Origin: Vibrio rhizosphaerae
Lineage (GTDB): Bacteria > Pseudomonadota > Gammaproteobacteria > Enterobacterales > Vibrionaceae
Direction of reading: 5' to 3'
DNA: 64,000 bases
Assembly (NCBI RefSeq): GCF_024347095.1
Contig: NZ_AP024903.1
Location: forward strand, 1,488,001-1,552,000
Of the stretch, positions 1 through 9,409 are shown piece after piece; position 1 is the stretch's first letter; each line of letters starts with the position of its first letter. A program made the position numbers and the translations under genes. Below the pieces are notes generated by a model, which saw nothing but the letters and a program-made list of their open reading frames with translations, did no database searches and was not told the origin of the DNA.

Positions 1-333
1 GCGAACGATGTTTCTCCGTTCGAACGGATACGAACCCTGAACCCGTCGGTGAATGAAGGGATTAACCAAGAAGCGCTGACCAATCTTGCCAAGGCCTGGC
101 CGATGTTCGCAGGGATAGGGATTGATGAAAGCTGGGCCGGGCTGATTGATGTGACGCCGGATTCATTACCGGTGATTGATCACATCGGTGCCATTCCCGG
201 CCTGACCATCGCAACCGGTTTTTCCGGCCACGGATTTGGTACCGGCCCGGCAGCAGGACAGCTCGCCGCAGATTTAGTGTCGGATGTGACACCGATTGTC
301 GATCCGAAACCTTATCGGTTTGAACGGTTTTAA
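1..333 (+). CDS. FAD-dependent amino-acid oxidoreductase (DadA/SoxA type), C-terminal part
   Basis: The gene enters the window already open in frame 1 and ends at a TAA, so only the last 110 residues are visible. The segment contains the C-terminal FAD-contacting region of DAO-family flavoproteins: a G-x-x-D-S-W-A-G stretch, then T-P-D-S-L-P-V-I, then the glycine-rich G-F-S-G-H-G-F-G-T-G-P run that closes on the isoalloxazine ring. Such enzymes oxidatively deaminate amino acids or N-methylated amines. The amino-acid permease starts 38 bp downstream on the same strand, so the two are probably co-transcribed for uptake and oxidation of the same substrate. The substrate cannot be told from this fragment. 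Confidence 0.8.
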   Translation, partial: ANDVSPFERIRTLNPSVNEGINQEALTNLAKAWPMFAGIGIDESWAGLIDVTPDSLPVIDHIGAIPGLTIATGFSGHGFGTGPAAGQLAADLVSDVTPIVDPKPYRFERF

Positions 334-370
334 ATAAGGACGTTGTTTTTATTCATGAGAGGGATTTCAC

Positions 371-1771
371 ATGAGCAATCACACCCATGTACAAAGTATG
401 GATACTGCGGGACTGTCAATGACACCCCGTTCACCGTTAAAAATGCGTTTGCCGACCATGATGGCCGTCTGTATCGGTCTGGTGATCGTGCAGGGCGCAA
501 TGATTTCTGCAACGCAAGGCATCGGGATGGGCGGTATGTCGTTCATCACCGCGATGGTGGCGGCATTGGCGCTCTCCCAGTTTAATGCCATGAGTTTTGC
601 CGAGTTGTCTCTGATGTTTCCGCAAGAGGGCACCTTAGCCACCTATACGCAAAAAGCGATAGGTCACTTCCCGGCGATTGTCGCGGTGTTTGCCGGTTAT
701 GTCGTGGTGGCTATTCTGGCCATTCCGGTGGAAATGTTTCTGGTCGATGCCATGTTAGCGCAGCTGTTTCCGGGGATGCTGCCGGATAAGGTCGTGCCGT
801 TACTGATTTTACTGGGACTCACGATGACCAATCTGGTTGGCGCTGATGTCTTTGCCCGTGTGCAGAATATTCTGGCATTTGTGCTGGTCAGTGCCTTGAT
901 TCTGGTTGGACTGACCGCGATTACCGGCCTGAGTCAGCCGCATCCGGATCTAGCCGATAAAGCTGTTGACTGGAGTTTCAGCGGCGTGTGGAACGGTCAT
1001 TTTATCGGGTTGATCGCTTTAGCGATGTGGATGATGGTCGGGGTGGAGTTTATCTGTCCGATGGTCAACGATGTCAGACAGCCGCGCAAGAACATTCCCC
1101 GGGCGATGCATTTGTCACTGTTCTTTATTTTTCTCATCTTTTTAGCATTTGCCTATGGTGCCAGCCTTTATTTAGACATTGATACACTGGTTGGATCGCC
1201 TTTGCCGTATCTGGATTACGCCCATGCTGTTTTCGGCCAGAGTGGGTTAGTGATTGCAACCGTGATGGCGCTCGCTGCCACCTGTAGCACCATCAATACC
1301 GTACTGGCTTCGGTACCGAAAATGCTGCACGGCATGGCGATGCAAAAGCAGGCTTTTCCACAGCTCAAAGCCATCAATCGCTTCAATGCGCCCTGGGCGG
1401 CGATCATGATGCTCTCTGTCTGTACCGCGATTTCTTATTTCAGCTTTGAGATTGATGCGTTGATCGTACTGGTGATTGCGGCAACGACCAGCTGGCTGTT
1501 GGCCTATATCGTAGCGCATATTGATGTGATTGTTCTGCGTCGGCGGCTGCCGCAGCAAGAGCGTCCCTATCGGACACCATTTTACCCGTGGCCTCAGGTG
1601 ATCGGGATTGTCAGTATGCTGTATGTGGCATTGAATAATTCACCGGATCCGAATATGACCCGGATGGTGTACACCATCACCGGTGGTATTTTGTTGGTGA
1701 TTAGTCTGATTGCGGCATTATGGGTGAAATTTTACATGAAACGCGGCTTGTTTGAGCCCGATGTCGATTAA
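371..1771 (+). CDS. APC-family amino-acid permease
   Basis: This 466-residue integral membrane protein has about 12 hydrophobic segments and the APC superfamily look: an N-terminal G-x-G-x-G-type turn after TM1 (I-G-M-G-G-M-S), a conserved E-L-S-L-M-F-P segment near TM3, and R-x-x-P-Y-R-T-P-F-Y-P before the last helices. It should catalyse inner-membrane uptake of an amino acid or amine. The ATG is preceded by a GAGAGGG ribosome-binding site. It follows a flavin oxidoreductase on the same strand, which suggests joint catabolic use. The exact substrate is not readable; the family assignment is firm. Confidence 0.85.
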   Translation: MSNHTHVQSMDTAGLSMTPRSPLKMRLPTMMAVCIGLVIVQGAMISATQGIGMGGMSFITAMVAALALSQFNAMSFAELSLMFPQEGTLATYTQKAIGHFPAIVAVFAGYVVVAILAIPVEMFLVDAMLAQLFPGMLPDKVVPLLILLGLTMTNLVGADVFARVQNILAFVLVSALILVGLTAITGLSQPHPDLADKAVDWSFSGVWNGHFIGLIALAMWMMVGVEFICPMVNDVRQPRKNIPRAMHLSLFFIFLIFLAFAYGASLYLDIDTLVGSPLPYLDYAHAVFGQSGLVIATVMALAATCSTINTVLASVPKMLHGMAMQKQAFPQLKAINRFNAPWAAIMMLSVCTAISYFSFEIDALIVLVIAATTSWLLAYIVAHIDVIVLRRRLPQQERPYRTPFYPWPQVIGIVSMLYVALNNSPDPNMTRMVYTITGGILLVISLIAALWVKFYMKRGLFEPDVD

Positions 1772-1807
1772 GCGTTGCCCTGTGGCGGGGTGACCGTCAC
1801 AGGGAGA

Positions 1808-2653
1808 TTAAGGCAGAAGCGGGGGAAGCTGATGATTTTCTTGTTTTGCATATGCCTGCGGTGTACATCCGAATAAAGCTTTAAAGGCACTAATAAAACT
1901 ACTCACACTTTTGTAGCCAAGTTCATAGGCGACGCGACTGGTGCTTTCCCCCTGCCTTAAAATCTCCAGTGTACTGATCAAGCGGTGCCTGCTACACCAC
2001 TGCCGGTAAGTCATCCCTGTTTCTGCTTTAAACAGTCGTTCAATGGTGCGGACACTGGCGCCGACCCGCGCTGCACGGTGTTTCAGCGTCGAATTATGTT
2101 CTGGTAAGGTATTGTGTAAGGGTTCATTGATAAGCTGGGTGAGCAGCCGGTTTAATCGCGGATCTTTACCCGCCGGTAAATAGACTTTCAGCTCATCGAG
2201 GGTGGCGATCTCGTCAATTAAAACCAGTCCGAGTCTTCTGATCGGCCCCTCTGATAACACCGTGTTTCCTTCAACCAGTCGCAGAATTAATTCACGGATT
2301 AACGGCGTCATTTTCAGCATCGCGATACCTTGTTGGTGCGCCCGAATCGGAAATGACGGGTCAACATATAAGTTACGCATTTGGGTCAATGTTTCTGCCT
2401 GAACCTGATGCATCACGCCACTCGGTATCCAAACGGCATGGGTAGACGGTACGATCCAAATCGCCTCATCACTGGTCACTTTGACAATGCCTTGTGCGGC
2501 CCATAACAACTGACCTCTGGGGTGTGCATGAGGCGTCATCCGGGTTTCTGCCAACATACTGCGGCTGTTTGTGAGCACCGGGCGAGACGGATCGATGGTA
2601 TAAGCAAACTGACTTGGTGGCAGTAATGTCGCTTCAGGAACATTGTTTGGCAT
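1808..2653 (-). CDS. AraC-family regulator with N-terminal cupin domain
   Basis: The protein has about 281 residues. The N-terminal half is a cupin-like sensor (residues about 25-110, with T-P-H-A-H-P-R-G-Q-L and W-I-P-S-G-V-M-H-Q motifs). The C-terminal 80 residues form the double helix-turn-helix of AraC/XylS regulators, with the typical V-A-Y-E-L-G-Y-x-S-x-S-S-F-I-x-A-F and G-C-T-P-Q-A-Y signature. This arrangement resembles the NimR/YeaM group. It is divergent from the SLC13-type transporter, with about 80 bp between the two starts, so it likely controls that gene. An upstream in-frame GTG at 2674 is an alternative start; the ATG at 2653 was chosen because AAGAAG lies just upstream. Confidence 0.85.
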   Translation of the reverse strand: MPNNVPEATLLPPSQFAYTIDPSRPVLTNSRSMLAETRMTPHAHPRGQLLWAAQGIVKVTSDEAIWIVPSTHAVWIPSGVMHQVQAETLTQMRNLYVDPSFPIRAHQQGIAMLKMTPLIRELILRLVEGNTVLSEGPIRRLGLVLIDEIATLDELKVYLPAGKDPRLNRLLTQLINEPLHNTLPEHNSTLKHRAARVGASVRTIERLFKAETGMTYRQWCSRHRLISTLEILRQGESTSRVAYELGYKSVSSFISAFKALFGCTPQAYAKQENHQLPPLLP

Positions 2654-2735
2654 ATACAGGGCTTCTTGCGTCACGTCAGAACGGCTATCTTAGGATTCAT
2701 TATTTCTGCAATCAAGATCAATCAAGGTGAATTCT

Positions 2736-4133
2736 ATGAACAACCGTGTATCGTTGCGGCATGTTGCAGTTGCTTTTGCGCTGATACTGGCAGTCTGGCT
2801 GGTTTTATTTCCGATGGCAGGCGTTCAACCGAAGGTCTCATATAGTGCCGCAGTGATACTGGTTACGCTGACCGGCTGGAGCACCGGCTTCTTCCCGCCA
2901 TTTTTAACCGGCCTGATTTTCTTTGCACTGGTGACCATCTTCCAGTTGCTTGACCCGGGAATCCTGTTTGCCGGATTCGGTTCGACCGCGGTGTGGTTGA
3001 TTATTTCCGGATTTATTATTGGCTCTGCGATTAGCCTCTCCGGGTTAGGAAAAAGACTGGCATCCCGGATTGCGCCATACCTTGTCGGCAGCTATTTTCG
3101 TCTTATTTTCGGTTTGGTTGTGAGTGCAATGATTCTGGGATTCGTGATGCCTTCTTCGGTAGGGCGCTCGGTGGTGATGATTCCGATAGGCATGGCTTTG
3201 GCGGACAAAGTCGGTTTTTCCAGCGGCAGTCACGGGCGTCTCGGTATCGCGACGTCACTCACTTTGGCCTGTAATATGCCGAGTTTCGCCATTCTGCCAG
3301 CCAATATCCCGAACATGATCTTAAGCGGTGCCAGTGAGACATTATTTGACCTGAGCTTTGGCTATACCGAATATCTGTTATTACATTTCCCTGTTCTCGG
3401 CATCGTCAAATCTTTGGTGATTGTCGCGCTGACATTATTTATCTTTCCTGCCCATATCAATGCTGAAGCCCGGGATGAAGCGCCGCAATCGCAAGATGAG
3501 CCCAACCAGACGGCGATGCAAATCCGGGTCGGGATCATTTTAGGGGTGACTTTGTTACTCTGGGTGACCGACACGGTTCACGGGGTGAATCCGGCATGGA
3601 TTGGTCTGGCTGCGGCGATTATATTATTGCTGCCCCGCTGGGGGATTGTTCCTCCCAAATCATTCAACGGGAGTATCGATTTCGGGGCGGTTGTGTTTGT
3701 TGCTGCTACGCTCGGGCTTGGTGCGTTAGTTAACCAGTCAGGCATTGGTTCGATTATGGGCGATGTCTTGGGCAACTTAGTCCCCGGAAAGGGAGAGGGC
3801 GGTTTCCTGAATTTCATGGCACTTTCTTTGATGTCGATGGTGACGGGGTTAGTCGCCACGGTTCCCGGTGTCCCGACCGTTCTGACCCCGATGGCCGCAG
3901 ATTTAGCACAGACCACCGGCTTTACGGTTCCCGAGGTATTGATGACTCAAGTAGTCGGTTTTTCTACCATCATTTTCCCATATCAGGTTACACCACTGAT
4001 TATTGCGATGCAGTTATCGAATGAACCGTTGGTGAAGCTTGTGAAACTGACCTTCCCGTTGGCGGTCATCACGATTTTGGTTTTGATGCCGTTGGATTAT
4101 CTGTGGTGGGGATTTGTGGGGTGGTTGGGGTGA
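2736..4133 (+). CDS. DASS/SLC13-family sodium:anion symporter
   Basis: A 465-residue membrane protein with about 12 hydrophobic helices and a loop rich in charged residues around 245-265. The divalent-anion transporter signature is visible as paired N-rich re-entrant regions: A-C-N-M-P-S-F-A-I-L-P-A-N-I-P-N-M near residue 180, and T-V-P-G-V-P-T-V-L-T-P near 380. Family members import dicarboxylates, sulfate or related anions with sodium. The start is the ATG at 2736 behind AAGGTGA; a GTG three codons upstream lacks this spacing. The gene is divergent from the AraC regulator. Its stop lies about 20 bp before the first recognisable repeat sequence, so it marks the left edge of the accessory island. 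Confidence 0.85.
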   Translation: MNNRVSLRHVAVAFALILAVWLVLFPMAGVQPKVSYSAAVILVTLTGWSTGFFPPFLTGLIFFALVTIFQLLDPGILFAGFGSTAVWLIISGFIIGSAISLSGLGKRLASRIAPYLVGSYFRLIFGLVVSAMILGFVMPSSVGRSVVMIPIGMALADKVGFSSGSHGRLGIATSLTLACNMPSFAILPANIPNMILSGASETLFDLSFGYTEYLLLHFPVLGIVKSLVIVALTLFIFPAHINAEARDEAPQSQDEPNQTAMQIRVGIILGVTLLLWVTDTVHGVNPAWIGLAAAIILLLPRWGIVPPKSFNGSIDFGAVVFVAATLGLGALVNQSGIGSIMGDVLGNLVPGKGEGGFLNFMALSLMSMVTGLVATVPGVPTVLTPMAADLAQTTGFTVPEVLMTQVVGFSTIIFPYQVTPLIIAMQLSNEPLVKLVKLTFPLAVITILVLMPLDYLWWGFVGWLG

Positions 4134-4153
4134 GATGCACTTCATTTCATCAC

Positions 4154-6416
4154 CTTTTATTTTGTCATCCTTTGGCTTCGGAATGTGACGCACAATGGCG
4201 TTTTTCGGTTTCAGAGGCATCGGTGTTCTGTGCGCCAGTTACTCTTGCAGAGATGCAAGAGTAACCAGAAGATCTTTTTTGTTTGACGGAGTCACACGCG
4301 TTCCAGAACCAGCTTTTACGGGCGTCCTGCCCGGAAAAGCCTAACCATTCTTCCATGAATGGTTTTCTTCTGTGGGTAGTTGATTTGAATGAAGTGAAAC
4401 ATTCTTAAACAGTTAATTTGGTCACTGAACTCAGGGTGAAAAATCACGGATGATTTTTCAGGATTGCTTGAGCAGGATGCGAATCAATCCGACCCTGATG
4501 ACGCGCGCTGAACCCAAAAAGATGTTTTTGGTTCCTTTTGACATCTATCAAAAGGAACTGGGGCGCTTTCGGGGATGCTAATGAAATCGAGGAAAGTCAT
4601 TGCGTCCCAAACCAGCAGCCTATCATTTTTACCTTCCCAGCCTTTGGCACCGAAATTTGACGCACAATTGTGTTCATCAATTTCAGAGGCATTGATGCTC
4701 TGTGCGCCAGTTCATCTTTCAGAGATGAAAGACGAACCAGAAAATCTTTTTTGTTGGGCTTGGTCGCGCGTTGTCCAGAACCAGCTTTTACGGGCGTCCT
4801 GCCCGGAAAAGCCTAACCATTCTTCCATGAATGGTTTTCTTCTGTGGGTAGTTGATTTGAATGAAGTGAAACATTCTTAAACAGTTAATTTGGTCACTGA
4901 ACTCAGGGTGAAAAATCACGGATGATTTTTCAGGATTGCTTGAGCAGGATGCGAATCAATCCGACCCTGATTAAGCGCACCGAACTCAAAAAAGATGCTT
5001 TTGGTTCCTTTTGACATCCATCAAAAGGAACTGGGGCGCAGTCGGAGATGGCAATGAGATCGAAGAAAGTCATTGCGTCCCAAACTCAGCACCACCCTTT
5101 TACTTTTCCAGCCTCCGGCGTTGCAGTTTGACGCACAATTACGTTCCTCAATTTCAGAGACATTGTTACTCAGTGCGCCAGTTCATCTTTCAGAGATGAA
5201 AGACGAACCAGAAAATCTTTTTTTGTTGGGCTTGGTCACACGTTGTCCAGAACCAGCTTTTACGGGCGTCCTACCCGGAAAAGCCTAACCATTCTTCCAT
5301 GAATGGTTTTCTTCTGTGGGTAGTTGATTTGAATGAAGTGAAACATTCTTAAACAGTTAATTTGGTCACTGAACTCAGGGGGAAAAATCACGGATGATTT
5401 TTCAGGATTGCTTGAGCAGGATGCGAATCAATCCGACCCTGATGACGCGCGCTGAACCCAAAAAGATGTTTTTGGTTCCTTTTGACATCTATCAAAAGGA
5501 ACTGGGGCGCAGTCGGAGATGGCAATGAGATCGAAGAAAGTCATTGCGTCCCAAACTCAGCATCACCCTTTTACTTTTCCAGCCTCCGGCGTTGCAGTTT
5601 GACGCACAATTGTGTTCATCAATTTCAGAGGCATTGATGCTCTGTGCGCCAGTTCATCTTTCAGAGATGAAAGACGAACCAGAAAATCTTTTTTGTTGGG
5701 CTTGGTCACACGTTGTCCAGAACCAGCTTTTACGGGCGTCCTGCCCGGAAAAGCCTAACCATTCATCCTTGAATGGTTTTCTTTGATTAGTGGTTGATTT
5801 GAATGAAGTGAAACATTCTTAAACAGTTAATTTGGTCACTGAACTCAGGGGGAAAAATCACGGATGATTTTTCAGGATTGCTTGAGCAGGATGCGAATCA
5901 ATCCGACCCTGATGACGTGCGCTGAACTCAAAAAAGATGTTTTTGGTTCCTTTTGACATCTATCAAAAGGAACTGGGGCGCTTTCGAAGAAGCTAATGAA
6001 ATCGAAGAAAGTCATTGCGTCCCAAACCAGCAGCCTATCATTTTTACCTTCCCAGCCTTTGGCACCGAAATTTGACGCACAATTGTGTTCATCAATTTCA
6101 GAGGCATCGGGTGTCCAGTGCGCCAGTTACTCTTGCAGAGATGCAAGAGTAACCAGAAGATCTTTTTTGTTTGACGGAGTCACACGCGTTCCAGAACCAG
6201 CTTTTACGGGCGTCCTGCCCGGAAAAGCCTAACCATTCTTCCATGAATGGTTTTCTTGGTTTGGTGGTTGATTTGAGTTGGGTGAAACATTGAATCAACG
6301 AAGCTCAATTGATCGATGCTCTCAGGGTAAAATTCACGGATGAATTTTAAGCTATCCCTTAATAAAAAGGCTGAGCAGGAGCGAATAAAAGCGCCCCTGA
6401 TTCGGTGCGCTGAACC
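4154..6416 (+). repeat. Structured repeat block I: five tandem units of about 470 bp
   Basis: Five head-to-tail units share a GACGCAC core beginning at 4187, 4659, 5130, 5601 and 6074, giving a period of 470-473 bp. Each unit has module A (core to the G-T-G-A-A-A-C segment), module B (flanked by TCAGGG and CCCTGA) and module C (centred on GTTCCTTTTGA and its complement). In unit 1 the hairpins lie at 4238-4265, 4319-4333, 4343-4364, 4438-4459 and 4531-4558. The fifth unit carries the alternative B2 module and stops at 6416, exactly where a GTTAGATT cassette edge begins. No convincing gene is present. The open frames are short, of inconsistent length, and follow the hairpins. Confidence 0.9.
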
Positions 6417-6422
6417 GTTAGA

Positions 6423-6722
6423 TTATTTCAGGTGGTTTTGTGGTAATTGAGATTGTCCCAACACAGCAACGACGAGGATAAAACCATCTTCCTTTGTGAA
6501 ATAAGCAGTATGTTCCCCAATCGGAAAGTAAAACCCGTTACTGTATATTTCATGGCAACTTCGTCTCAAGTCCGGGTTATCAGCGAGCATTTGAAAGCCT
6601 GAGAGTAGTGTTTCTTTGTAGCGTTGCCACTGAAGTTCAGAAAAGTGGCTGATGGTATAATTTTTTACTTTGCGTAGATGAGCTTGAGCTAGATGGCTTA
6701 GTCTATATTGGTTATGGTGCAT
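6423..6722 (-). CDS. ParE/RelE-superfamily toxin
   Basis: A 99-residue basic protein with the ParE-type fold pattern: an N-terminal Y-R-L-S-H-L-A-Q strand, two helices (about 15-45), L-x-x-N-P-D-L-R-R, and closing strands containing H-T-A-Y-F and F-I-L-V-V-A-V-L-G-Q. ParE toxins act on DNA gyrase, whereas RelE relatives cleave mRNA; the sequence favours ParE. It starts 8 bp after the antitoxin stop, a standard antitoxin-first operon. The pair sits in an integron-like cassette, reversed relative to the cassette direction, as toxin-antitoxin cassettes often are. Such modules are known to stabilise large Vibrio cassette arrays. Confidence 0.85.
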   Translation of the reverse strand: MHHNQYRLSHLAQAHLRKVKNYTISHFSELQWQRYKETLLSGFQMLADNPDLRRSCHEIYSNGFYFPIGEHTAYFTKEDGFILVVAVLGQSQLPQNHLK

Positions 6723-6730
6723 ATTTCTGA

Positions 6731-6973
6731 TTACAGCTCACTCAAAAAGTCTTTACCATCAACGATATCATCTTTTGCTAAGTCATCTTTGGCGGCGATG
6801 AAGCAGTGTTTGAGGTACTCAGCTTTCATCATCTCAAGTTCCTCGTAGTCATGTATAGACATAACGACAACTGCATCTTTACTATTTTTACTGATCTTAA
6901 TTGGTTGACGTTGAGCATTTAAAAGCAACTCACCAAAATTTCGTTTAGCGTCATTTGCTGTTAATGTCCGCAT
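6731..6973 (-). CDS. Phd/YefM-family antitoxin
   Basis: An 80-residue protein with the Phd/YefM N-terminal DNA-binding region (M-R-T-L-T-A-N-D-A-K-R-N-F-G-E-L-L, then P-I-K-I-S-K-N, then A-V-V-V-M-S-I-H-D-Y-E-E-L) and a charged, acidic C-terminal tail that would wrap the toxin. It is the first gene of the operon and should both neutralise the downstream ParE-like toxin and autorepress the promoter. Length and motif order are normal for the family. Confidence 0.87.
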   Translation of the reverse strand: MRTLTANDAKRNFGELLLNAQRQPIKISKNSKDAVVVMSIHDYEELEMMKAEYLKHCFIAAKDDLAKDDIVDGKDFLSEL

Positions 6974-6994
6974 AACTTAGTCCCCACAGTTTTA

Positions 6995-7075
6995 AATCTA
7001 ATCAGAGTATAGCCTTTAGGACGAAATGGTCAATCCGATTAAATCGTGCGAAATGTGCGAAAGTGTTGTGATTGA
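6995..7075 (+). other. Candidate degenerate attC at the end of the toxin-antitoxin cassette
   Basis: AATCTAAT at 6995-7002 matches the reverse complement of GTTAGATT at 6417-6424 in 7 of 8 positions, as expected if 6417 is the R' edge and 6995 the R'' edge of one cassette. A clear second R' box is not visible before the repeats resume at about 7085, so this site may be decayed or truncated. Confidence 0.35.
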
Positions 7076-7084
7076 TGAAGTCTG

Positions 7085-8282
7085 AGTGCTTTACGTTTTT
7101 ATCTTCCCAGCTTTTGGCTCCCAAATTTGACGCACAATTACGTTCCTCAATTTCAGAGACATTGTTACTCAGTGCGCCAGTTCATCTTTCAGAGATGAAA
7201 GACGAACCAGAAAATCTTTTTTGTTGGGCTTGGTCACACGCGTTCCAGAACCGGCTTTTACGGGCGTCCTGCCCGAAAAAGCCTAACCATTCTTCCATGA
7301 ATGGTTTTCTTGGTTGGGTGGTTGATTTGCGTGCGGTGAAACATTCTTAAACAGTTAATTTGGTCACTGAACTCAGGGGGAAAAATCACGGATGATTTTT
7401 CAGGATTGCTTGAGCAGGATGCGAATCAATCCGACCCTGATGACGTGCGCTGAACTCAAAAAGATGCTTTTGGTTCCTTTTGACATCCATCAAAAGGAAC
7501 TGGGGCGCAGTCGGAGATGGCAATGAGATTGAAGAAAGTCATTGCGCACCAAATACCCGCATCACAAGTTTTATCTTCTTAGCCTCCGGCTCACAAATTT
7601 GACGCACAATTCCGTTTTTCGGTTTCAGAGGCATCAGTGTTCTGTGCGCTAGTTACTCTTGCAGAGATGCCAGAGTAACCAGAAGATCTTTTTTGTTTGA
7701 CGGAGTCACACGCGTTCCAGAACCAGCTTTTACGGGCGTCCTGCCCGAAAAAGCCTAACCATCCTTCCATGAATGGTTTTCTTGGTTTGGTGGTTGATTT
7801 GCGTGCGGTGAAACATTCTTAAACAGTTAATTTGGTCACTGAACTCAGGGGGAAAAATCACGGATGATTTTTCAGGATTGCTTGAGCAGGATGCGAATCA
7901 ATCCGACCCTGATGACGTGCGCTGAACTCAAAAAGATGCTTTTGGTTCCTTTTGCATCCATCAAAAGGAACTGGGGCGCAGTCGGAGATGGCAATGAGAT
8001 CGGAGAAAGTCATTGCGTCCCAAACTCAGCATCACCCTTTTACTTTTCCAGCCATTGGCGTTGCAGTTTGACGCACAGTTGTGTTCATCAATTTCAGAGG
8101 CATCGGTGCCCAGTGCGCCAGTTCATCTTTCAGAGATGAAAGACGAACCAGAAAATCTTTTTTGTTTGACGGAGTCACACGCGTTCCAGAACCGGCTTTT
8201 ACGGGCGTCCTGCCCGGAAAAGCCTAACCATTCATCCTTGAATGGTTTTCTTGGTTGGGTGGTTGATTTGAGTTGGGTGAAA
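7085..8282 (+). repeat. Structured repeat block II: three tandem units
   Basis: This is the same repeat family as block I, with cores at 7129, 7601 and 8070. The first two units are complete with B1 and C modules. The third stops inside module A at GGGTGAAA (8282), directly abutting the broken toxin gene. The unit at 7601 has one mispaired base in its first hairpin (TGCCAGAG instead of TGCAAGAG). Orientation is the same as in every other copy in the window. Confidence 0.88.
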
Positions 8283-8285
8283 TAG

Positions 8286-8699
8286 AAAACGGATAAGCCA
8301 AAAGTAAAACCGTTAGAAGTTGGGACTTATGGCGAGCTGGCGGCAAGAAGTGCGAAAGATGGGATGGATGTTGACCATATTCCCTCTCAGGCCGCTTTAC
8401 TCCGAGCTTCAGAAAAATTACTTGGACGTCCGCTGATTGAATCAGAAAAACGTGATCTGGTAAGCTCTGCTGCGAGTATTGCGATTCCTCAAGACGTACA
8501 TAGAAAGTGTAGCGAGACTTATGGCGGTAGAAATAGGTTAGAGAAGCAGATAGAAGATGCGAATGATATAGAAAATGCTGTAGATTCGAACTTTGATGCC
8601 ATTAAGGACTGCTTGATGAATCAGGGGTACTCAGATAAGCAACTCGAAAATGCACGGAAGGAACTACATTCAATCAATCGAGCTAATGGGTGGTATTAA
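8286..8699 (+). pseudogene. Truncated polymorphic-toxin C-terminal domain (putative HNH-like nuclease tip)
   Basis: The open frame begins right after an in-frame TAG (8283-8285) at the repeat junction, and the first ATG (8364) lies inside the domain. Upstream of that ATG the frame already encodes V-G-T-Y-G-E-L-A-A-R-S, followed by D-H-I-P-S, then S-I-A-I-P-Q-D-V-H and S-E-T-Y-G-G-R-N. The order Y-G-x-L, H-x-P, A-I-x-x-P...H, T-Y-G-x-R is what I associate with nuclease tips of Rhs, CdiA or MafB type polymorphic toxins; the precise family is not certain. The large N-terminal delivery part is missing, so this is probably an orphan tip displaced by repeat insertion or recombination. The next gene overlaps its stop by one base (TAATG). 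Confidence 0.6.
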
Positions 8700-9115
8700 T
8701 GTCAGTGAATTACTTTGATTTTGTAGGAAAGACGTATGAATCCTTAGTTAGGGAAGCCAGTTTTACGTCTTTGATTCGCGGGAATGTTCCTTCGAAAATT
8801 AGTGGGTTAGATAGTGAGTTCTTCATTAAGTCAGATCAATATGGTGTCGAGCTTCATTTTGATCAGCATTCACGCCAACTGAAATTGATTGTTGTGAGTA
8901 ATCCCGACTATTTTTATCATCATTTGAAGGGGTTAAAAACTATGGAGGAGATTCGTCAATTTTTAGGTGACCCTATAGAATCTATGCCAGAGAAGAAAGT
9001 TCCAGTATTAGGAAATGTGGGGGCATGGGATAAATTCAAACTGCAAGATGCTCAGATGATTCAAGTGCTTTACGAAGTAGGCAATCATAATATTCGATGT
9101 GTTTATTTTTCCTAG
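8699..9115 (+). CDS. Putative immunity protein for the orphan toxin tip
   Basis: A 138-residue, cytosolic-looking protein with no recognised family motif. Its ATG overlaps the stop of the toxin fragment (TAATG), the coupling typical of toxin-immunity pairs. Size, mixed alpha-beta composition and lack of a signal peptide agree with that role, but the function is inferred from position only. A GTG at 8690 is a possible alternative start. The stop codon TAG sits in a CCTAGGGG junction where an IS-like terminal sequence begins (9111-9131), so the insertion lies immediately after the gene and does not break it. Confidence 0.6.
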   Translation: MSVNYFDFVGKTYESLVREASFTSLIRGNVPSKISGLDSEFFIKSDQYGVELHFDQHSRQLKLIVVSNPDYFYHHLKGLKTMEEIRQFLGDPIESMPEKKVPVLGNVGAWDKFKLQDAQMIQVLYEVGNHNIRCVYFS

Positions 9116-9279
9116 GGGTTGTCGATCTTTGCCGGACACAATTCATTCAGTAATTCATCGGTAGCCATATTATCGTCAACAAGGTCGTGTTCAACATTCT
9201 GTGTCAGCCCCCATGTCTCAGAATTCAGAGAAGGGCATTGTGTCATGCCTCGAAGCCGGGTGCGGAGACAATCATAAAG
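9112..9279 (-). pseudogene. IS remnant: C-terminal coding fragment ending in a terminal repeat
   Basis: On the minus strand a frame of about 55 codons runs from 9279 to a TAG at 9112-9114. It ends C-P-A-K-I-D-N-P, with the last codons inside CCTAGGGGTTGTCGATCTT (reading plus). The same terminal sequence, with two differences, forms the left end of the 118-bp MITE at 18307. A reading frame closing inside a terminal inverted repeat is typical of an insertion sequence or its passenger gene. The other end is missing and the frame hits a stop near 9310. The protein family was not recognised. The rest of 9280-9409 holds nothing I can identify. Confidence 0.5.
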
Positions 9280-9409
9280 GCAAAAAATAAAAAAGAACCG
9301 CGTCGCATTTTACCTTTGAGCCGTGCTAAAACGATGATAAACGGTGTTTTTTGTTGAATGCTTCTTTTATGCTAGCGCTATTCATCCACAACCACCCAAT
9401 GTTGCGATT

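Noticed and set aside
4154..8282. CRISPR array
   Set aside because: The repeat period is about 470 bp and the whole unit is conserved; there are no short repeats with unique spacers and no cas genes.
4575..8285. Many short open frames in the repeats, for example ones containing K-D-E-P-E-N-L-F or, on the other strand, D-V-K-R-N-Q-K-H-L-F
   Set aside because: They follow the hairpin repeats, change length between copies, differ in start and stop, and lack ribosome-binding sites. Conservation is explained by the DNA or RNA structure.
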